From Sulfitobacter sp. F26169L (lineage in GTDB: Bacteria; Pseudomonadota; Alphaproteobacteria; Rhodobacterales; Rhodobacteraceae), in contig NZ_JAPMLP010000004.1 in assembly GCF_026410285.1 (NCBI RefSeq), positions 186,242 through 250,241 on the forward strand: 64,000 nt of DNA, read 5' to 3'. The first letter of the stretch is position 1; each line of letters begins with the position of its first letter. Made by a program: the position numbers and the translations under genes. This document shows positions 1 to 8,937 of this stretch, piece after piece. The notes below the pieces were generated by a model, which had not been told where the DNA came from, did not search any database, and saw nothing but the letters and a program-made list of their open reading frames with translations.

Positions 1-1437
1 CAGCCCGAATATGGTATCGAACTGGAAGGCCGGTACATCATCGTTAGCGAGCATCTGATCATCAACGCCAATGCGTAGAGTGTTGAAAAATAGTGCTGCG
101 TGTTCAAGCCAGTTGTGCAGGCCTGTCCCGTTGATGCGTATGCCGACGCTGTGGTTCTCGAATGGAGTCAGGCCGGCGATATGGCGGCGCAGCACCGGAC
201 CTTTCGCGATGTGTATAAAATTGCCGATCCCGTCCCTGCCGCCAGCGCCATGCGCAGGTGCTGTCGCAAGCAGGGGGAGGTCGGCACAGGATGACGCGCC
301 CAGTGTTTGCCGGATCAAGCGGTGTTGCGCCCGCGCTGTCAGAAGCTGCGTTTGCGTTGGCATGGCTAGTGAAAAATAGCTGTGTGCATCGCGAGTGATC
401 GTCGCGACCTGCTGGGCAAGATTATTTCTGACAGAGTTGTGCGCAGTGCTGGCGTAAGCAATGATTGCGGGATCAGCGGGTACCTCTGCGCCGTTCTGGC
501 GAAGCGAACATTCATGTTCCGTCACGGTCCATCCCTGCGCCGGATCGTGAGAAAAAGACAGGTCCATCACCCCCAGATCAGACCCCGCATGCCCCGCCAT
601 GATTGCCGGAACACCGCCCACAGTGCTGTTGGCAAGGTCAACGTCTGCGCGGTCGATGTATTCACCCGAAGGCAGGCGACGGTGGGTGTGCCCCAGAATC
701 AACGCATCAATCCGGCTGGATTTTACCAATGCATGTGCGGCCTGAATATCACTGTCGCTGCCATCAACGTGCCCGACGCCCAAGTGCGCGAGCACGACAA
801 TCAGATCGGCACCCGCCGCGCGAAGATTATCTGCTGCGGTTTGTACACATTGCGCCGGATCTTGGAGTGTTGCCGTGGACGAAAGGTGGTGCCTATACCA
901 AGCTGCACTTTGCGCAGGTAGAACAGACAACAGGCCGACCTGGAGGGGCGTGGGTGCATCTGGGCCCAACGGAACCGTCAAAATCAAATCGCTTTTTAGC
1001 GGCTCCACGTCGATGCCCGACAGGTTTGAATTCAGCACAGGCATCTCAAGCGCCTCAGCTACGGCTTTCAGATACGGCAATCCGTGATCCAGATCGTGAT
1101 TGCCAATACCAATCGCATCGTACTTTAGATGATTGAGGCTGGCGATTATCGGGTTATCACGGGTGACCTTTTGTTGGGCCAGATAGCTGGCTAAAGGCGT
1201 TCCTTGAAACGTATCGCCGTTGTCCAGCAAAATCACCGGTATTTCTGCTGCTTTTGCTTCGTCGCGCGCTTGCGCGATCAGGTGCGACAAACCGGCAAGG
1301 CCGCCGCCACGGCTGCGCTGATCCATGATATAATCATAAGGTTGCAAGTGGCCGTGCAGATCGGTTGTAACCAAAATACGAAGCCGCGCGGCGGGCCGCT
1401 GACGATCGAACGAAATGTTGGTTAATTTTGCGGCCAT
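1..1437 (-). CDS. Metallophosphoesterase, 5'-nucleotidase / 2',3'-cyclic phosphodiesterase family (partial)
   Basis: The gene enters from the window's left edge, so the C-terminus is missing; 479 codons are visible without a stop. The ATG at 1437 is the first in frame. The metallophosphoesterase signature is clear: DLHGH near residue 26, DNGDTFQG near 72, GNHDLDHG near 113, AHLG near 217 and GHTH near 249, the ligands of a two-metal site. The order and the later nucleotidase-type domain fit the CpdB/UshA family, which hydrolyses 2',3'-cyclic nucleotides and nucleoside monophosphates. No clear signal peptide precedes the first motif, which is odd for a usually periplasmic family, so location is open. 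It is divergent from nudC with about 120 bases between them. Family confidence is high; exact substrate is not determined. Confidence 0.88.
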   Translation of the reverse strand, partial: MAAKLTNISFDRQRPAARLRILVTTDLHGHLQPYDYIMDQRSRGGGLAGLSHLIAQARDEAKAAEIPVILLDNGDTFQGTPLASYLAQQKVTRDNPIIASLNHLKYDAIGIGNHDLDHGLPYLKAVAEALEMPVLNSNLSGIDVEPLKSDLILTVPLGPDAPTPLQVGLLSVLPAQSAAWYRHHLSSTATLQDPAQCVQTAADNLRAAGADLIVVLAHLGVGHVDGSDSDIQAAHALVKSSRIDALILGHTHRRLPSGEYIDRADVDLANSTVGGVPAIMAGHAGSDLGVMDLSFSHDPAQGWTVTEHECSLRQNGAEVPADPAIIAYASTAHNSVRNNLAQQVATITRDAHSYFSLAMPTQTQLLTARAQHRLIRQTLGASSCADLPLLATAPAHGAGGRDGIGNFIHIAKGPVLRRHIAGLTPFENHSVGIRINGTGLHNWLEHAALFFNTLRIGVDDQMLANDDVPAFQFDTIFGL

Positions 1438-1554
1438 AATTTGAATTACCACCCCTGGTTGAAAGGGTAAATCGCATTGTGATGAATGGCATCAGCTAAT
1501 TGGCAAAGTGGTTAATATAGGCAAAAGTGCCAATGTGTATCTAAGGGTGAATAG

Positions 1555-2523
1555 ATGAAAAATGCAGAGCAGGTGACATTCGGCGGATCGGGTTTGGACC
1601 GTGCGGGAGAATTGCGGGGCAATCCTCAGGGACTGGCGGATGCAGCGGCCGATCCGTCGGCGCGTGCGATCGTGTTCTGGCGCGGCAAGCCGTTGATCTC
1701 TCCCGAACGTCCGGCGGGGTTGATCCGGTTGGGGATGGATCATGCGGTTTTGCGCGACGCGACCGAGCCGCCGATTTTACTAGGCCGCGAGGACGGGATG
1801 CCGGTGTTTGCTGTCGATCTGTCGTCGTGGTCACCAGCCAGTTTTGACGAGAACAGTCTTGGCGGGTTTCTGGACCCGACCGAACAGCGGCATCCGGCCT
1901 TGCCCGACTGGATGGTTTTTGCCGAGTTGCGGCGCGTTATGACGTGGCTCAGCCCGCGCGATGCAGAACTGGCAACGTCTGGCAAAGCTGTGTTCGGCTG
2001 GCACCAGACCCATCGCTTTTGCGCGTGTTGCGGGGTTGAAACGCAGATGGTCCAAGGGGGATGGCAGCGTAAGTGTGCTTCGTGCAACGCGGCCCATTTT
2101 CCGCGCACTGATCCTGTCGTCATCATGCTGATCACGCATGGAAATTCGGTTCTTATGGGCCGCTCTCCGGGGTGGCCGAAGGGGATGTATTCGCTGCTGG
2201 CGGGGTTTGTCGAACCCGGTGAAACGCTGGAAGCGGCAGTGCGGCGTGAAGTGTATGAGGAAGCGGGCGTGCAGGTTGGGGATGTGGGATATCTGGCAAG
2301 CCAGCCGTGGCCGTTCCCTGCATCGTTGATGTTTGGTTGCTGGGGGCAGGCAACCAGCAGTGACATCAAGATCGATCCGGTCGAGATAGAGGACGCGCGA
2401 TGGATGACGCGCGAGGAGATGATGGCGGTATCGCAAGGGTATCACCCCGAAGTAATGCCCGCACGAAAGGGCGCAATCGCGCATTTCCTGCTGGAACGCT
2501 GGCTGGAAGATACGCTCGATTAG
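1555..2523 (+). CDS. nudC: NAD+ diphosphatase (NADH pyrophosphatase), Nudix family
   Basis: NudC cleaves NAD(H) to NMN(H) and AMP and in some bacteria removes NAD caps from RNA 5' ends. The 322-residue product has the full family architecture: a variable N-terminal domain, a zinc ribbon with Cys pairs near residues 156-159 and 174-177, the Nudix box at about 217-239 (GFVEPGETLEAAVRREVYEE), and the diagnostic SQPWPFPAS motif near 249-257 that separates NADH pyrophosphatases from other Nudix enzymes. An AAGGGTGA ribosome binding site lies 6-13 bases before the ATG. It is transcribed divergently from the nucleotidase gene, another nucleotide-degrading enzyme. Length is normal for the family. Confidence 0.95.
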   Translation: MKNAEQVTFGGSGLDRAGELRGNPQGLADAAADPSARAIVFWRGKPLISPERPAGLIRLGMDHAVLRDATEPPILLGREDGMPVFAVDLSSWSPASFDENSLGGFLDPTEQRHPALPDWMVFAELRRVMTWLSPRDAELATSGKAVFGWHQTHRFCACCGVETQMVQGGWQRKCASCNAAHFPRTDPVVIMLITHGNSVLMGRSPGWPKGMYSLLAGFVEPGETLEAAVRREVYEEAGVQVGDVGYLASQPWPFPASLMFGCWGQATSSDIKIDPVEIEDARWMTREEMMAVSQGYHPEVMPARKGAIAHFLLERWLEDTLD

Positions 2524-2630
2524 GGGCTATTTGACAACTTGTTAAGATTTAGAACATTCGGCCTGTTGACCGGACTTAGCCTCTCTCTAAGGTGGCGAAA
2601 TCCGGCACGGGGCAGTAACATGGAACTGAC

Positions 2631-3095
2631 ATGAAATTTTCGACCAAAGAAGATATCGAAGCCCCGATTGATGCTGTTTTCGAGATGTTGTGCGATTTTG
2701 AAACGTTTGAGCGTGCGGCGATGCGGCGCGGGTCCGAAGTGCAGCGGATCGACACAATGACCACTCCCGGTGTCGGGATGGGCTGGCGGGCAGCTTTCAA
2801 CATGCGCGGCAAGCGGCGTCAGGTCGAAATCGAGGTGATCACATTTGAGCGCCCCGAAGAAATGGTGCTGGAGTGCCGCTCCCAGGGTCTGTTGACGCTG
2901 ATGACGGTCGAGCTGGTGGCGTTGTCCAAAAGCCGGACGCGAATCATGCTGTCTTTTGATATCAAGCCGCTGAACCTGTCCGCGCGCCTGCTGGTGCAAT
3001 CACTGAAGCTGGCAAAGACCTCGCTTACGAAAAAGTACAAACTGCGCGTGGCAAATTTTGCGAAATCGCTGGAAGAACGCTACAGCCGCGCCTAG
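2631..3095 (+). CDS. SRPBCC family (START/Bet v 1-like) protein
   Basis: A 154-residue protein starting MKFSTKEDIEAPIDAVFEML, the usual first strand and helix of the SRPBCC fold, a hydrophobic ligand-binding cup. The family name is all that can be assigned; ligand and role are unknown. A later MLSFDIKPLNLSARLL stretch resembles polyketide cyclase/dehydrase-type members. The gene lies about 107 bases after nudC and converges on pheA, sharing four bases at the two stop codons. A five-codon ATG...TGA frame just ahead overlaps its start ATG, but this may be chance. No signal peptide or membrane segment is seen. Confidence 0.8.
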   Translation: MKFSTKEDIEAPIDAVFEMLCDFETFERAAMRRGSEVQRIDTMTTPGVGMGWRAAFNMRGKRRQVEIEVITFERPEEMVLECRSQGLLTLMTVELVALSKSRTRIMLSFDIKPLNLSARLLVQSLKLAKTSLTKKYKLRVANFAKSLEERYSRA

Positions 3096-3946
3096 CTCTC
3101 GATATCCCAACGGCCCGGATGGGCGGGATATACGCCAAGAATTTCCAGCATATTGGTGAAGTAGGCCAGCTCGTCCAGCGCGCGTTTTACCGGCGGGTCT
3201 TCGGGGTGGCCTTCGATGTCGGCGTAAAACTGTGTCGCGGTGAACGAGCCGCCGATCATGTAGCTTTCCAGCTTTGTCATGTTGACGCCATTGGTGGCAA
3301 ACCCTCCCATCGCCTTGTAAAGGGCGGCGGGAATGTTGCGCACTTCGAACACAAATGTCGTCATCATCCGCTTGCCACGTCGCGTCATATCTGCCTCGGG
3401 AGCCATCAAGAGGAAGCGGGTTGTGTTGTGGTCCAGATCCTCGATTCCGTCTGCCAAAACATTCAGGCCGTGAATGTCGGCGGCAACCGCACTGGCCAGA
3501 ACACCCTCGTCTGCGGGTCCTCCTGCGGCCAGTTCCTCGGCTGCACCTGCGCTGTCGGCGGCAGGTTCGGAGGTGATTCCACGTGCGTCAAGATAACTGC
3601 GCGCCTGTGGCAGCAGCACAAGATGGGCGCGCACATGCTTGATTTGCTCAAGAGACACGCCTTCTTGCGCCATCAGGGCGATGCGCACGCGCACAAAAGC
3701 TTCTTCGATAATGTGCATACCGCTTTCGGGAAGCAGACGGTGAATATCGGCGACGCGGCCATACGTGGTGTTTTCAACAGGCAGCATCGCCAGATCGGCG
3801 CGGCCTTCGCGTACCGCGCGCAGAACACCCTCAAAAGTAGTGCATGGCACGGGAACTCCATCGGGGCGCGCCTGCAGGCATGCTTCATGGCTATAGGCGC
3901 CAAGGGCCCCCTGAAATGCGATGCGGGGCGGATTGTTTGTGGTCAT
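3092..3946 (-). CDS. pheA: Prephenate dehydratase
   Basis: Converts prephenate to phenylpyruvate in phenylalanine synthesis. The 284-residue protein has the periplasmic-binding-like catalytic domain (IAFQGALGAYSHEAC at the N-terminus, VENTTYGRV, and the catalytic DHNTTRF near 180) followed by an ACT domain from about 200. It is a stand-alone dehydratase without a fused chorismate mutase; a separate chorismate mutase gene sits near 32 kb. The start chosen is MTTNNPP, preceded by AAGGA; an upstream in-frame ATG would add eight residues. In the ACT domain the usual ESRP is ESYM and GALY is AALY, so feedback by phenylalanine may differ, which is inference only. Confidence 0.95.
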   Translation of the reverse strand: MTTNNPPRIAFQGALGAYSHEACLQARPDGVPVPCTTFEGVLRAVREGRADLAMLPVENTTYGRVADIHRLLPESGMHIIEEAFVRVRIALMAQEGVSLEQIKHVRAHLVLLPQARSYLDARGITSEPAADSAGAAEELAAGGPADEGVLASAVAADIHGLNVLADGIEDLDHNTTRFLLMAPEADMTRRGKRMMTTFVFEVRNIPAALYKAMGGFATNGVNMTKLESYMIGGSFTATQFYADIEGHPEDPPVKRALDELAYFTNMLEILGVYPAHPGRWDIES

Positions 3947-4063
3947 CACACCGGTCCTTCGTAAAAACATGCACAGTTGGTCGATTGGTCGCGCTAACTA
4001 CACCTTGCTTGCAGCGAGGGAAAGCAATAGATAACCCGTCAAACAATAGAACAACTCAAAGCG

Positions 4064-4576
4064 ATGGACGGACCCATGGATACAATGACCCTTACGAAAG
4101 TTGCTGCCGGTGTGCTGGGCGCATGGCTGGTGCTATTGCTGGGCAAATGGGGCAGCGAAGAGTTGTACCATACCTCTCTGCACGGCGAGCCTTCCTATGT
4201 GATCGAAGTCGAAGGCGCAGAGCCTGCCGAGGAAGAAGATCTGGTGCCGTTTGCGGACCTGCTTGCAGCAGCCTCGCCTGACGACGGCGCAAAAGTGTTC
4301 CGCAAATGCACAGCATGTCACAAGGTAGAGGAGGGTGCGAATGCAACCGGCCCTTATCTGTATGGTGTTGTGGGCCGTAACATTGATGCGGTGGAGGGAT
4401 TCGAATATTCTGGTGCGCTTGAGCAGAGCGCGGATGTATGGACGCCCGAGAACCTGAGCGCATTTTTGGAAAAGCCGAGTGCATGGGCGCCGGGCACAAC
4501 AATGGGTTTTGCAGGTTTGAAAAAGCCGGAAGATCGCGCCGCCGTGATTGCGTATCTCGACAGTCTTGATGAATGA
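4064..4576 (+). CDS. Membrane-anchored c-type cytochrome (class I, CycM/cytochrome c552-like)
   Basis: A 170-residue protein with an uncleaved N-terminal membrane anchor (about residues 10-29), an acidic linker (EVEGAEPAEEEDL), and a class I cytochrome c domain with heme site CTACH at residues 82-86 and axial Met in TTMGF near 147. Such anchored cytochromes carry electrons between the bc1 complex and terminal oxidases in alphaproteobacteria. Two further ATGs (4076, 4085) are possible starts; GGACGG upstream of 4076 could serve as a ribosome binding site, so the first four residues are uncertain. It is divergent from pheA and followed by a strong terminator, so it is probably monocistronic. 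Confidence 0.9.
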   Translation: MDGPMDTMTLTKVAAGVLGAWLVLLLGKWGSEELYHTSLHGEPSYVIEVEGAEPAEEEDLVPFADLLAAASPDDGAKVFRKCTACHKVEEGANATGPYLYGVVGRNIDAVEGFEYSGALEQSADVWTPENLSAFLEKPSAWAPGTTMGFAGLKKPEDRAAVIAYLDSLDE

Positions 4577-4604
4577 TCCTGTTTTAGGGATGTCTGGAAA
4601 TTTG

Positions 4605-4634
4605 AAAAAGGTCGCCTCGGGGCGGCCTTTTTCA
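4605..4634 (+). terminator. Rho-independent terminator after the cytochrome gene
   Basis: A stem of about 12 pairs (AAAAAGGTCGCC against GGCGGCCTTTTT with one G-T pair and a four-base loop) ends in a run of Ts, 28 bases after the cytochrome stop. It separates that gene from yejA. Confidence 0.85.
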
Positions 4635-4747
4635 TGTTTGGTGCCAGATTTCTGCCAAATCACAGACTTGCAACTTGTATCTTGGCTTGTCGCCCCATTA
4701 GCCTATGTTTCCGACGACCTATGCAGATTGCCCCGAGGAGCCTTTCC

Positions 4748-6682
4748 ATGATCTCATCCGTACACGCACGTGTTCAGAAAAACCGCCTGCGTAAGGTGCA
4801 GCTTTGGTCTGCGCTTGCAGTATCGGTGTGTATCGCGGTTTGGGGCGATGGCCTGCAAGCCGGGGAGGAAGGTGAAATAATCAAAAGCCACGGCTATTCC
4901 TTCTATGGTGATCTGACCTATCCCGCGGATTATCCGCATTTTGACTACGTAAATCCCGATGCCCCCAAGGGCGGCGAGATTTCGATCGCGACGTTGGGCA
5001 CGTTTGATTCGATGAATCCCTATTCACGCAAGGGCCGTGGTGGCGCGCTGAGCACTGTCATGTACGAAAGTCTGCTGGGCGAGGGGGTTGGCCGTGAGCC
5101 GGCGCCTGCGGACGTATATTCTGAGTCCTATTGCCTGCTGTGCGAAAGCCTTGAGTACCCCGAAAGCAAGGATTGGGTGATTTTTCACATGCGTCCCGAG
5201 GCACGTTTTTCAAACGGTGATCCGGTCACGGCGCATGACATAGCCTTTTCTCACAACCTTTTGCTGGAACAGGGGCTGAAATCCTATGCTGATTATGTGC
5301 GCAAACAAATCCCCAAAGTCGAAGTCATTGATGATCACACGATCAAATTCTATTTCACCAAAGGCATATCACGCCGCAGCCTGATCGAACAGGTCGGCGG
5401 CGTGCCTGCGTGGTCGAAAAAGTGGTACGAGGAAACCGGCGCGCGACTGGATGAAAGCCGTCTTGAAGTTTCGCCGGGGTCTGGTCCGTACATGATCAGC
5501 GATGTCGATGTGAATCGTCGCATCGTTTACAAGCGTAACCCTGATTACTGGGGGAATGATCTGCCGTTCAACGTCGGGCGCAACAACTTCGACAGTATTC
5601 GCGTGGAGTACTTCGGCGACGAAAACTCGGCCTTCGAGGCGTTTAAATCCGGTGAATATACTTTCCGCAATGAAGGAAACTCGAAACAATGGGCGACCGC
5701 GTATGATTTTCCCAAGGTTGCTGAAGGTTTTGTCGTGAAAGAGGAAATTGAAGACGGGTCGCCCCCCACGCCGTCGGGGATCGTGTTTAATCTGGGGCGT
5801 GAGGTGTTGCAGGACAAACGCGTGCGCGAGGCTGTATCGCTCGCGTTCAACTTTGAATGGATCAACGAATCGCTGCAATACGGCTTGTTCAAACAGCGGG
5901 CGTCATTCACGCAAGACACGCCCCTGATGGCAACCGGCGTGCCGGAAGGCACCGAACTGGCGTTGCTGCAACGTCTGGGCGATGTGATCGCGCCTGACAT
6001 GCTGACAGAGGAAGTACGCATGCCGCATACCTCCGGCGCGGCGCGGTTGTTTGACCGTCGCAATGCCCGCAAGGCGATGAAGTTGCTGGATGAAGCAGGT
6101 TGGTTGGTTGGAAGTGATGGCAAGCGCCGTAACGCCAATGGCGCGCCGTTGCGCCTGACCTTCCTGCACGACTCGTCCGGCTCGGCGACATTGTCGGCCG
6201 TTATCGAAAACTTCATGTCCAATCTGGAAAGCTTCGGAATAGAGGCTGTACTGGAGAAGGTAGACAGCTCGCAATACACCGCACGCGAACGGGACCGTGA
6301 TTATGATCTGGTTTACGATCAATACGCGGCCTTCTTGGGGACAGGTACAGGCCTGTCGCAGCGCTACGGGTCCGAGGCGGCCAGTTTTTCGCTGTTCAAC
6401 CCCGCAGGGCTGGCCAGCCCGATGGTAGATGCAATCATCGAAGCGTCATTGCGGGCCGAAACCCGCGAGGAAGAACAGGCCGCGATGACCGCGCTGGACC
6501 GCGCATTACGCCATGAATTTTTCATGATTCCAACGTGGTACAACGATGTTTACTGGACTGCCTATTACGATCAGTACGATCACCCCGAAGATCAACCTGC
6601 CTATGCGCTGGGCTACCTTGATTTCTGGTGGTATGACGCAGAAAAAGCAGAAAAATTGCGTGCGGCAGGCGCGCTGAGGTAA
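4748..6682 (+). CDS. yejA: Extracellular solute-binding protein family 5, YejA type
   Basis: Periplasmic binding protein of a YejABEF peptide importer, the system that takes up microcin C-like and other short peptides in enterobacteria. The ATG at 4748 follows GAGGAG and gives 644 residues with a signal peptide (hydrophobic LWSALAVSVCIAVW, probable cleavage after LQAG). The mature part begins with SHGYSFYGDLTYPADYPHFDYVNPDAPKGG-type sequence, characteristic of YejA, and carries the family 5 fold throughout. An earlier in-frame ATG at 4634 lies inside the upstream terminator and is not used. First gene of a tight four-gene operon; yejB starts three bases after its stop. Confidence 0.93.
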   Translation: MISSVHARVQKNRLRKVQLWSALAVSVCIAVWGDGLQAGEEGEIIKSHGYSFYGDLTYPADYPHFDYVNPDAPKGGEISIATLGTFDSMNPYSRKGRGGALSTVMYESLLGEGVGREPAPADVYSESYCLLCESLEYPESKDWVIFHMRPEARFSNGDPVTAHDIAFSHNLLLEQGLKSYADYVRKQIPKVEVIDDHTIKFYFTKGISRRSLIEQVGGVPAWSKKWYEETGARLDESRLEVSPGSGPYMISDVDVNRRIVYKRNPDYWGNDLPFNVGRNNFDSIRVEYFGDENSAFEAFKSGEYTFRNEGNSKQWATAYDFPKVAEGFVVKEEIEDGSPPTPSGIVFNLGREVLQDKRVREAVSLAFNFEWINESLQYGLFKQRASFTQDTPLMATGVPEGTELALLQRLGDVIAPDMLTEEVRMPHTSGAARLFDRRNARKAMKLLDEAGWLVGSDGKRRNANGAPLRLTFLHDSSGSATLSAVIENFMSNLESFGIEAVLEKVDSSQYTARERDRDYDLVYDQYAAFLGTGTGLSQRYGSEAASFSLFNPAGLASPMVDAIIEASLRAETREEEQAAMTALDRALRHEFFMIPTWYNDVYWTAYYDQYDHPEDQPAYALGYLDFWWYDAEKAEKLRAAGALR

Positions 6683-6685
6683 TTC

Positions 6686-7831
6686 ATGGGCGCCTATATT
6701 CTCAGACGGTTGTTGCTGATTCCGGTGACGTTGTTCGGCATCATGCTGGTCAATTTCGCGTTGGTGCAGTTTGTGCCGGGCGGACCTGTTGAGCAGGCGA
6801 TTGCGCGGATTCAGGGCGGTGGCGATGTTTTCGGCGGCTTTGCCGGATCGGGCACGGATGCCAACACCGTCGATATGGGCGGGTCTGACAATTATGTCGG
6901 ATCACGTGGATTGCCACCTGAATTTATTGCGGAGCTGGAAAGAGAATTCGGTTTTGATAAACCGCCGGTCGAGCGGTTCTTCAGGATGCTGGGCAATTAT
7001 ATGATGTTCGATTTCGGAGAGAGCTATTTCCGCTCGATATCTGTCATTGATTTGATCAAGGAAAAGTTGCCCGTTTCAATTACGCTTGGCCTGTGGTCGA
7101 CGCTGATCGCCTATATGGTTTCGATACCGCTGGGCATCAGGAAGGCAGTAAAAGACGGATCGCGCTTTGATACGTGGACTTCGGGTGCAATTATTGCGGC
7201 CTATGCCATTCCGGGCTTTTTGTTTGCGATCCTGTTGCTCGTGCTTTTTGTGCCGGCAAATTGTTTCCGCATCCCCGGTCTGGCCGATATCTGGCCCGGT
7301 GGCGCCACCTTCAACCCGACATGTTACGAGCTGTTCCCCCTGCGTGGCCTGACCTCTGACAACTTTGATCAACTCAGCGCATGGGGCAAGGTAAAGGACT
7401 ACGTATGGCACATCACATTGCCTGTGCTGGCTTCAACCATTTCGGCTTTTGCCACCCTGACGCTGCTGACGAAAAACAGTTTTCTGGACGAGATCAAAAA
7501 GCACTATGTGATGACAGCCCGTGCAAAAGGGCTGTCAGAGCGCAAAGTGCTCTACGGTCACGTTTTCCGTAATGCGATGTTGATTGTGATCGCTGGCTTT
7601 CCGGCGGTGTTTATCGGTGTGTTCTTCGGCTCCAGCCTGATTATCGAAACGATATTCTCGCTCGACGGTTTGGGCCGTTTGGGGTTTGAGGCGGCGGTTG
7701 CAAGGGACTACCCGATTGTGTTCGGAACGTTGTTTATATTCGGCCTGATCGGGCTGGTGGTCGGGATCATTTCTGATCTGATGTACGTTCTGGTTGACCC
7801 GCGTATTGATTTTGAAAAGAGGGAAGGCTGA
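6686..7831 (+). CDS. yejB: Peptide ABC transporter permease, YejB type
   Basis: Inner-membrane permease of the YejABEF importer, 381 residues. The first membrane helix ([33 protein letters not shown]) is followed by a long glycine-rich periplasmic insertion at about 35-80 that is typical of YejB and absent from most DppB proteins. The binding-protein-dependent permease domain follows, with the EAA loop [19 protein letters not shown] that contacts the ATPase. GAGG lies seven bases before the ATG. Its stop overlaps the start of yejE as TGATG, implying coupled translation. Confidence 0.94.
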   Translation: MGAYILRRLLLIPVTLFGIMLVNFALVQFVPGGPVEQAIARIQGGGDVFGGFAGSGTDANTVDMGGSDNYVGSRGLPPEFIAELEREFGFDKPPVERFFRMLGNYMMFDFGESYFRSISVIDLIKEKLPVSITLGLWSTLIAYMVSIPLGIRKAVKDGSRFDTWTSGAIIAAYAIPGFLFAILLLVLFVPANCFRIPGLADIWPGGATFNPTCYELFPLRGLTSDNFDQLSAWGKVKDYVWHITLPVLASTISAFATLTLLTKNSFLDEIKKHYVMTARAKGLSERKVLYGHVFRNAMLIVIAGFPAVFIGVFFGSSLIIETIFSLDGLGRLGFEAAVARDYPIVFGTLFIFGLIGLVVGIISDLMYVLVDPRIDFEKREG

Positions 7832-8937
7832 TGGCGCTCTCTCCACTGAATCAACGCCGCTGGCGTACGTTTACACGCAACAGACGGGCCTATTGGTCGC
7901 TGTGGATTTTTGCTGTGGTGTTCACGCTGTCGCTGTTTGCGGAGTTTCTGGCCAACGACAAGCCGATCCTCGTGAATTATCGCGGTGAGTATTATACGCC
8001 GATATTCAAATTCTACCCCGAAACTGCCTTCGGTGGTGATTTCCAGACCGAAGCGGCGTATCGCGATCCAGAGGTGAAGTGCCTGATTGCAACCGGCGGG
8101 TCGGAACTGTGTTTTGATGATCCTGAGGGGTATATCGAAGATGCCGCTGATGGTGTGATCGAAGGCGAAACGATTGCAAAAGGTTGGGCGATCTGGCCGC
8201 CGATCCCCTACAGCTATGATACCGCTGTTGACCGCCCCGGGGCGGCACCGCTGCCGCCCAACCGCGAGAACCTTTTGGGCACCGATGGCACCAAACGCGA
8301 TGTGCTGGCGCGTGTCATCCACGGGTTTCGATTGTCTATCGTCTTCACGCTTTTGGTAACGGGCCTGTCTACAATCATCGGGATTGCCGCAGGGGCCGTG
8401 CAGGGATTTTTTGGCGGCTGGCTTGACCTGATCTTCCAGCGGGTGATCGAAATCTGGACCTCTACGCCATCGCTCTACGTGATCATTATCATGTTTGCGA
8501 TATTGGGGCGCAGCTTTTGGCTGTTGGTGTTTTTATTGGTGTTGTTCAGCTGGACCGCTCTGGTGGGCGTGGTGCGGGCCGAGTTTTTGCGCGCGCGCAA
8601 TCTGGAATACGTGCGCGCGGCGCGGGCGCTGGGGGTGGGGAACATGACTATCATGTTCCGTCACATGCTGCCCAATGCCATGGTGGCGACATTGACGATG
8701 CTGCCGTTTCTGATCACCGGCACGATTTCGTCGCTTGCTGTGCTTGATTTTCTGGGCTTTGGCCTGCCGTCCTCTGCCCCGTCATTGGGGGAGTTGACGT
8801 TGCAAGCCAAACAGAACCTGCAAGCCCCATGGCTGGCGTTCACAGCGTTTTTCACTTTTGCGATCATGCTGTCGCTACTGGTCTTTATCTTTGAAGGGAT
8901 ACGTGACGCGTTCGATCCCAGAAAGACGTTTTCCTGA
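7831..8937 (+). CDS. yejE: Peptide ABC transporter permease, YejE type
   Basis: Second permease of the YejABEF importer, 368 residues. An N-terminal helix (about 24-42) is followed by a roughly 120-residue periplasmic segment ending PPNRENLLGTDGTKRDVLARV, then five further helices and the EAA loop ARALGVGNMTIMFRHMLPNAM. The closing FEGIRDAFDPRKTFS is the usual end of DppC/YejE proteins. It overlaps yejB and yejF by one base each (TGATG), so the three cytoplasmic and membrane subunits are translationally linked. Confidence 0.94.
   Translation: MALSPLNQRRWRTFTRNRRAYWSLWIFAVVFTLSLFAEFLANDKPILVNYRGEYYTPIFKFYPETAFGGDFQTEAAYRDPEVKCLIATGGSELCFDDPEGYIEDAADGVIEGETIAKGWAIWPPIPYSYDTAVDRPGAAPLPPNRENLLGTDGTKRDVLARVIHGFRLSIVFTLLVTGLSTIIGIAAGAVQGFFGGWLDLIFQRVIEIWTSTPSLYVIIIMFAILGRSFWLLVFLLVLFSWTALVGVVRAEFLRARNLEYVRAARALGVGNMTIMFRHMLPNAMVATLTMLPFLITGTISSLAVLDFLGFGLPSSAPSLGELTLQAKQNLQAPWLAFTAFFTFAIMLSLLVFIFEGIRDAFDPRKTFS

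Noticed and set aside
2614-2634. Five-codon frame overlapping the SRPBCC start
   Set aside because: ATGGAACTGACATGA could be a leader peptide, but it is short enough to be chance and lacks a ribosome site.
3119-3964. 281-codon plus-strand frame opposite pheA
   Set aside because: It is the complement of pheA, which has all catalytic motifs; the antisense product looks like no protein family.
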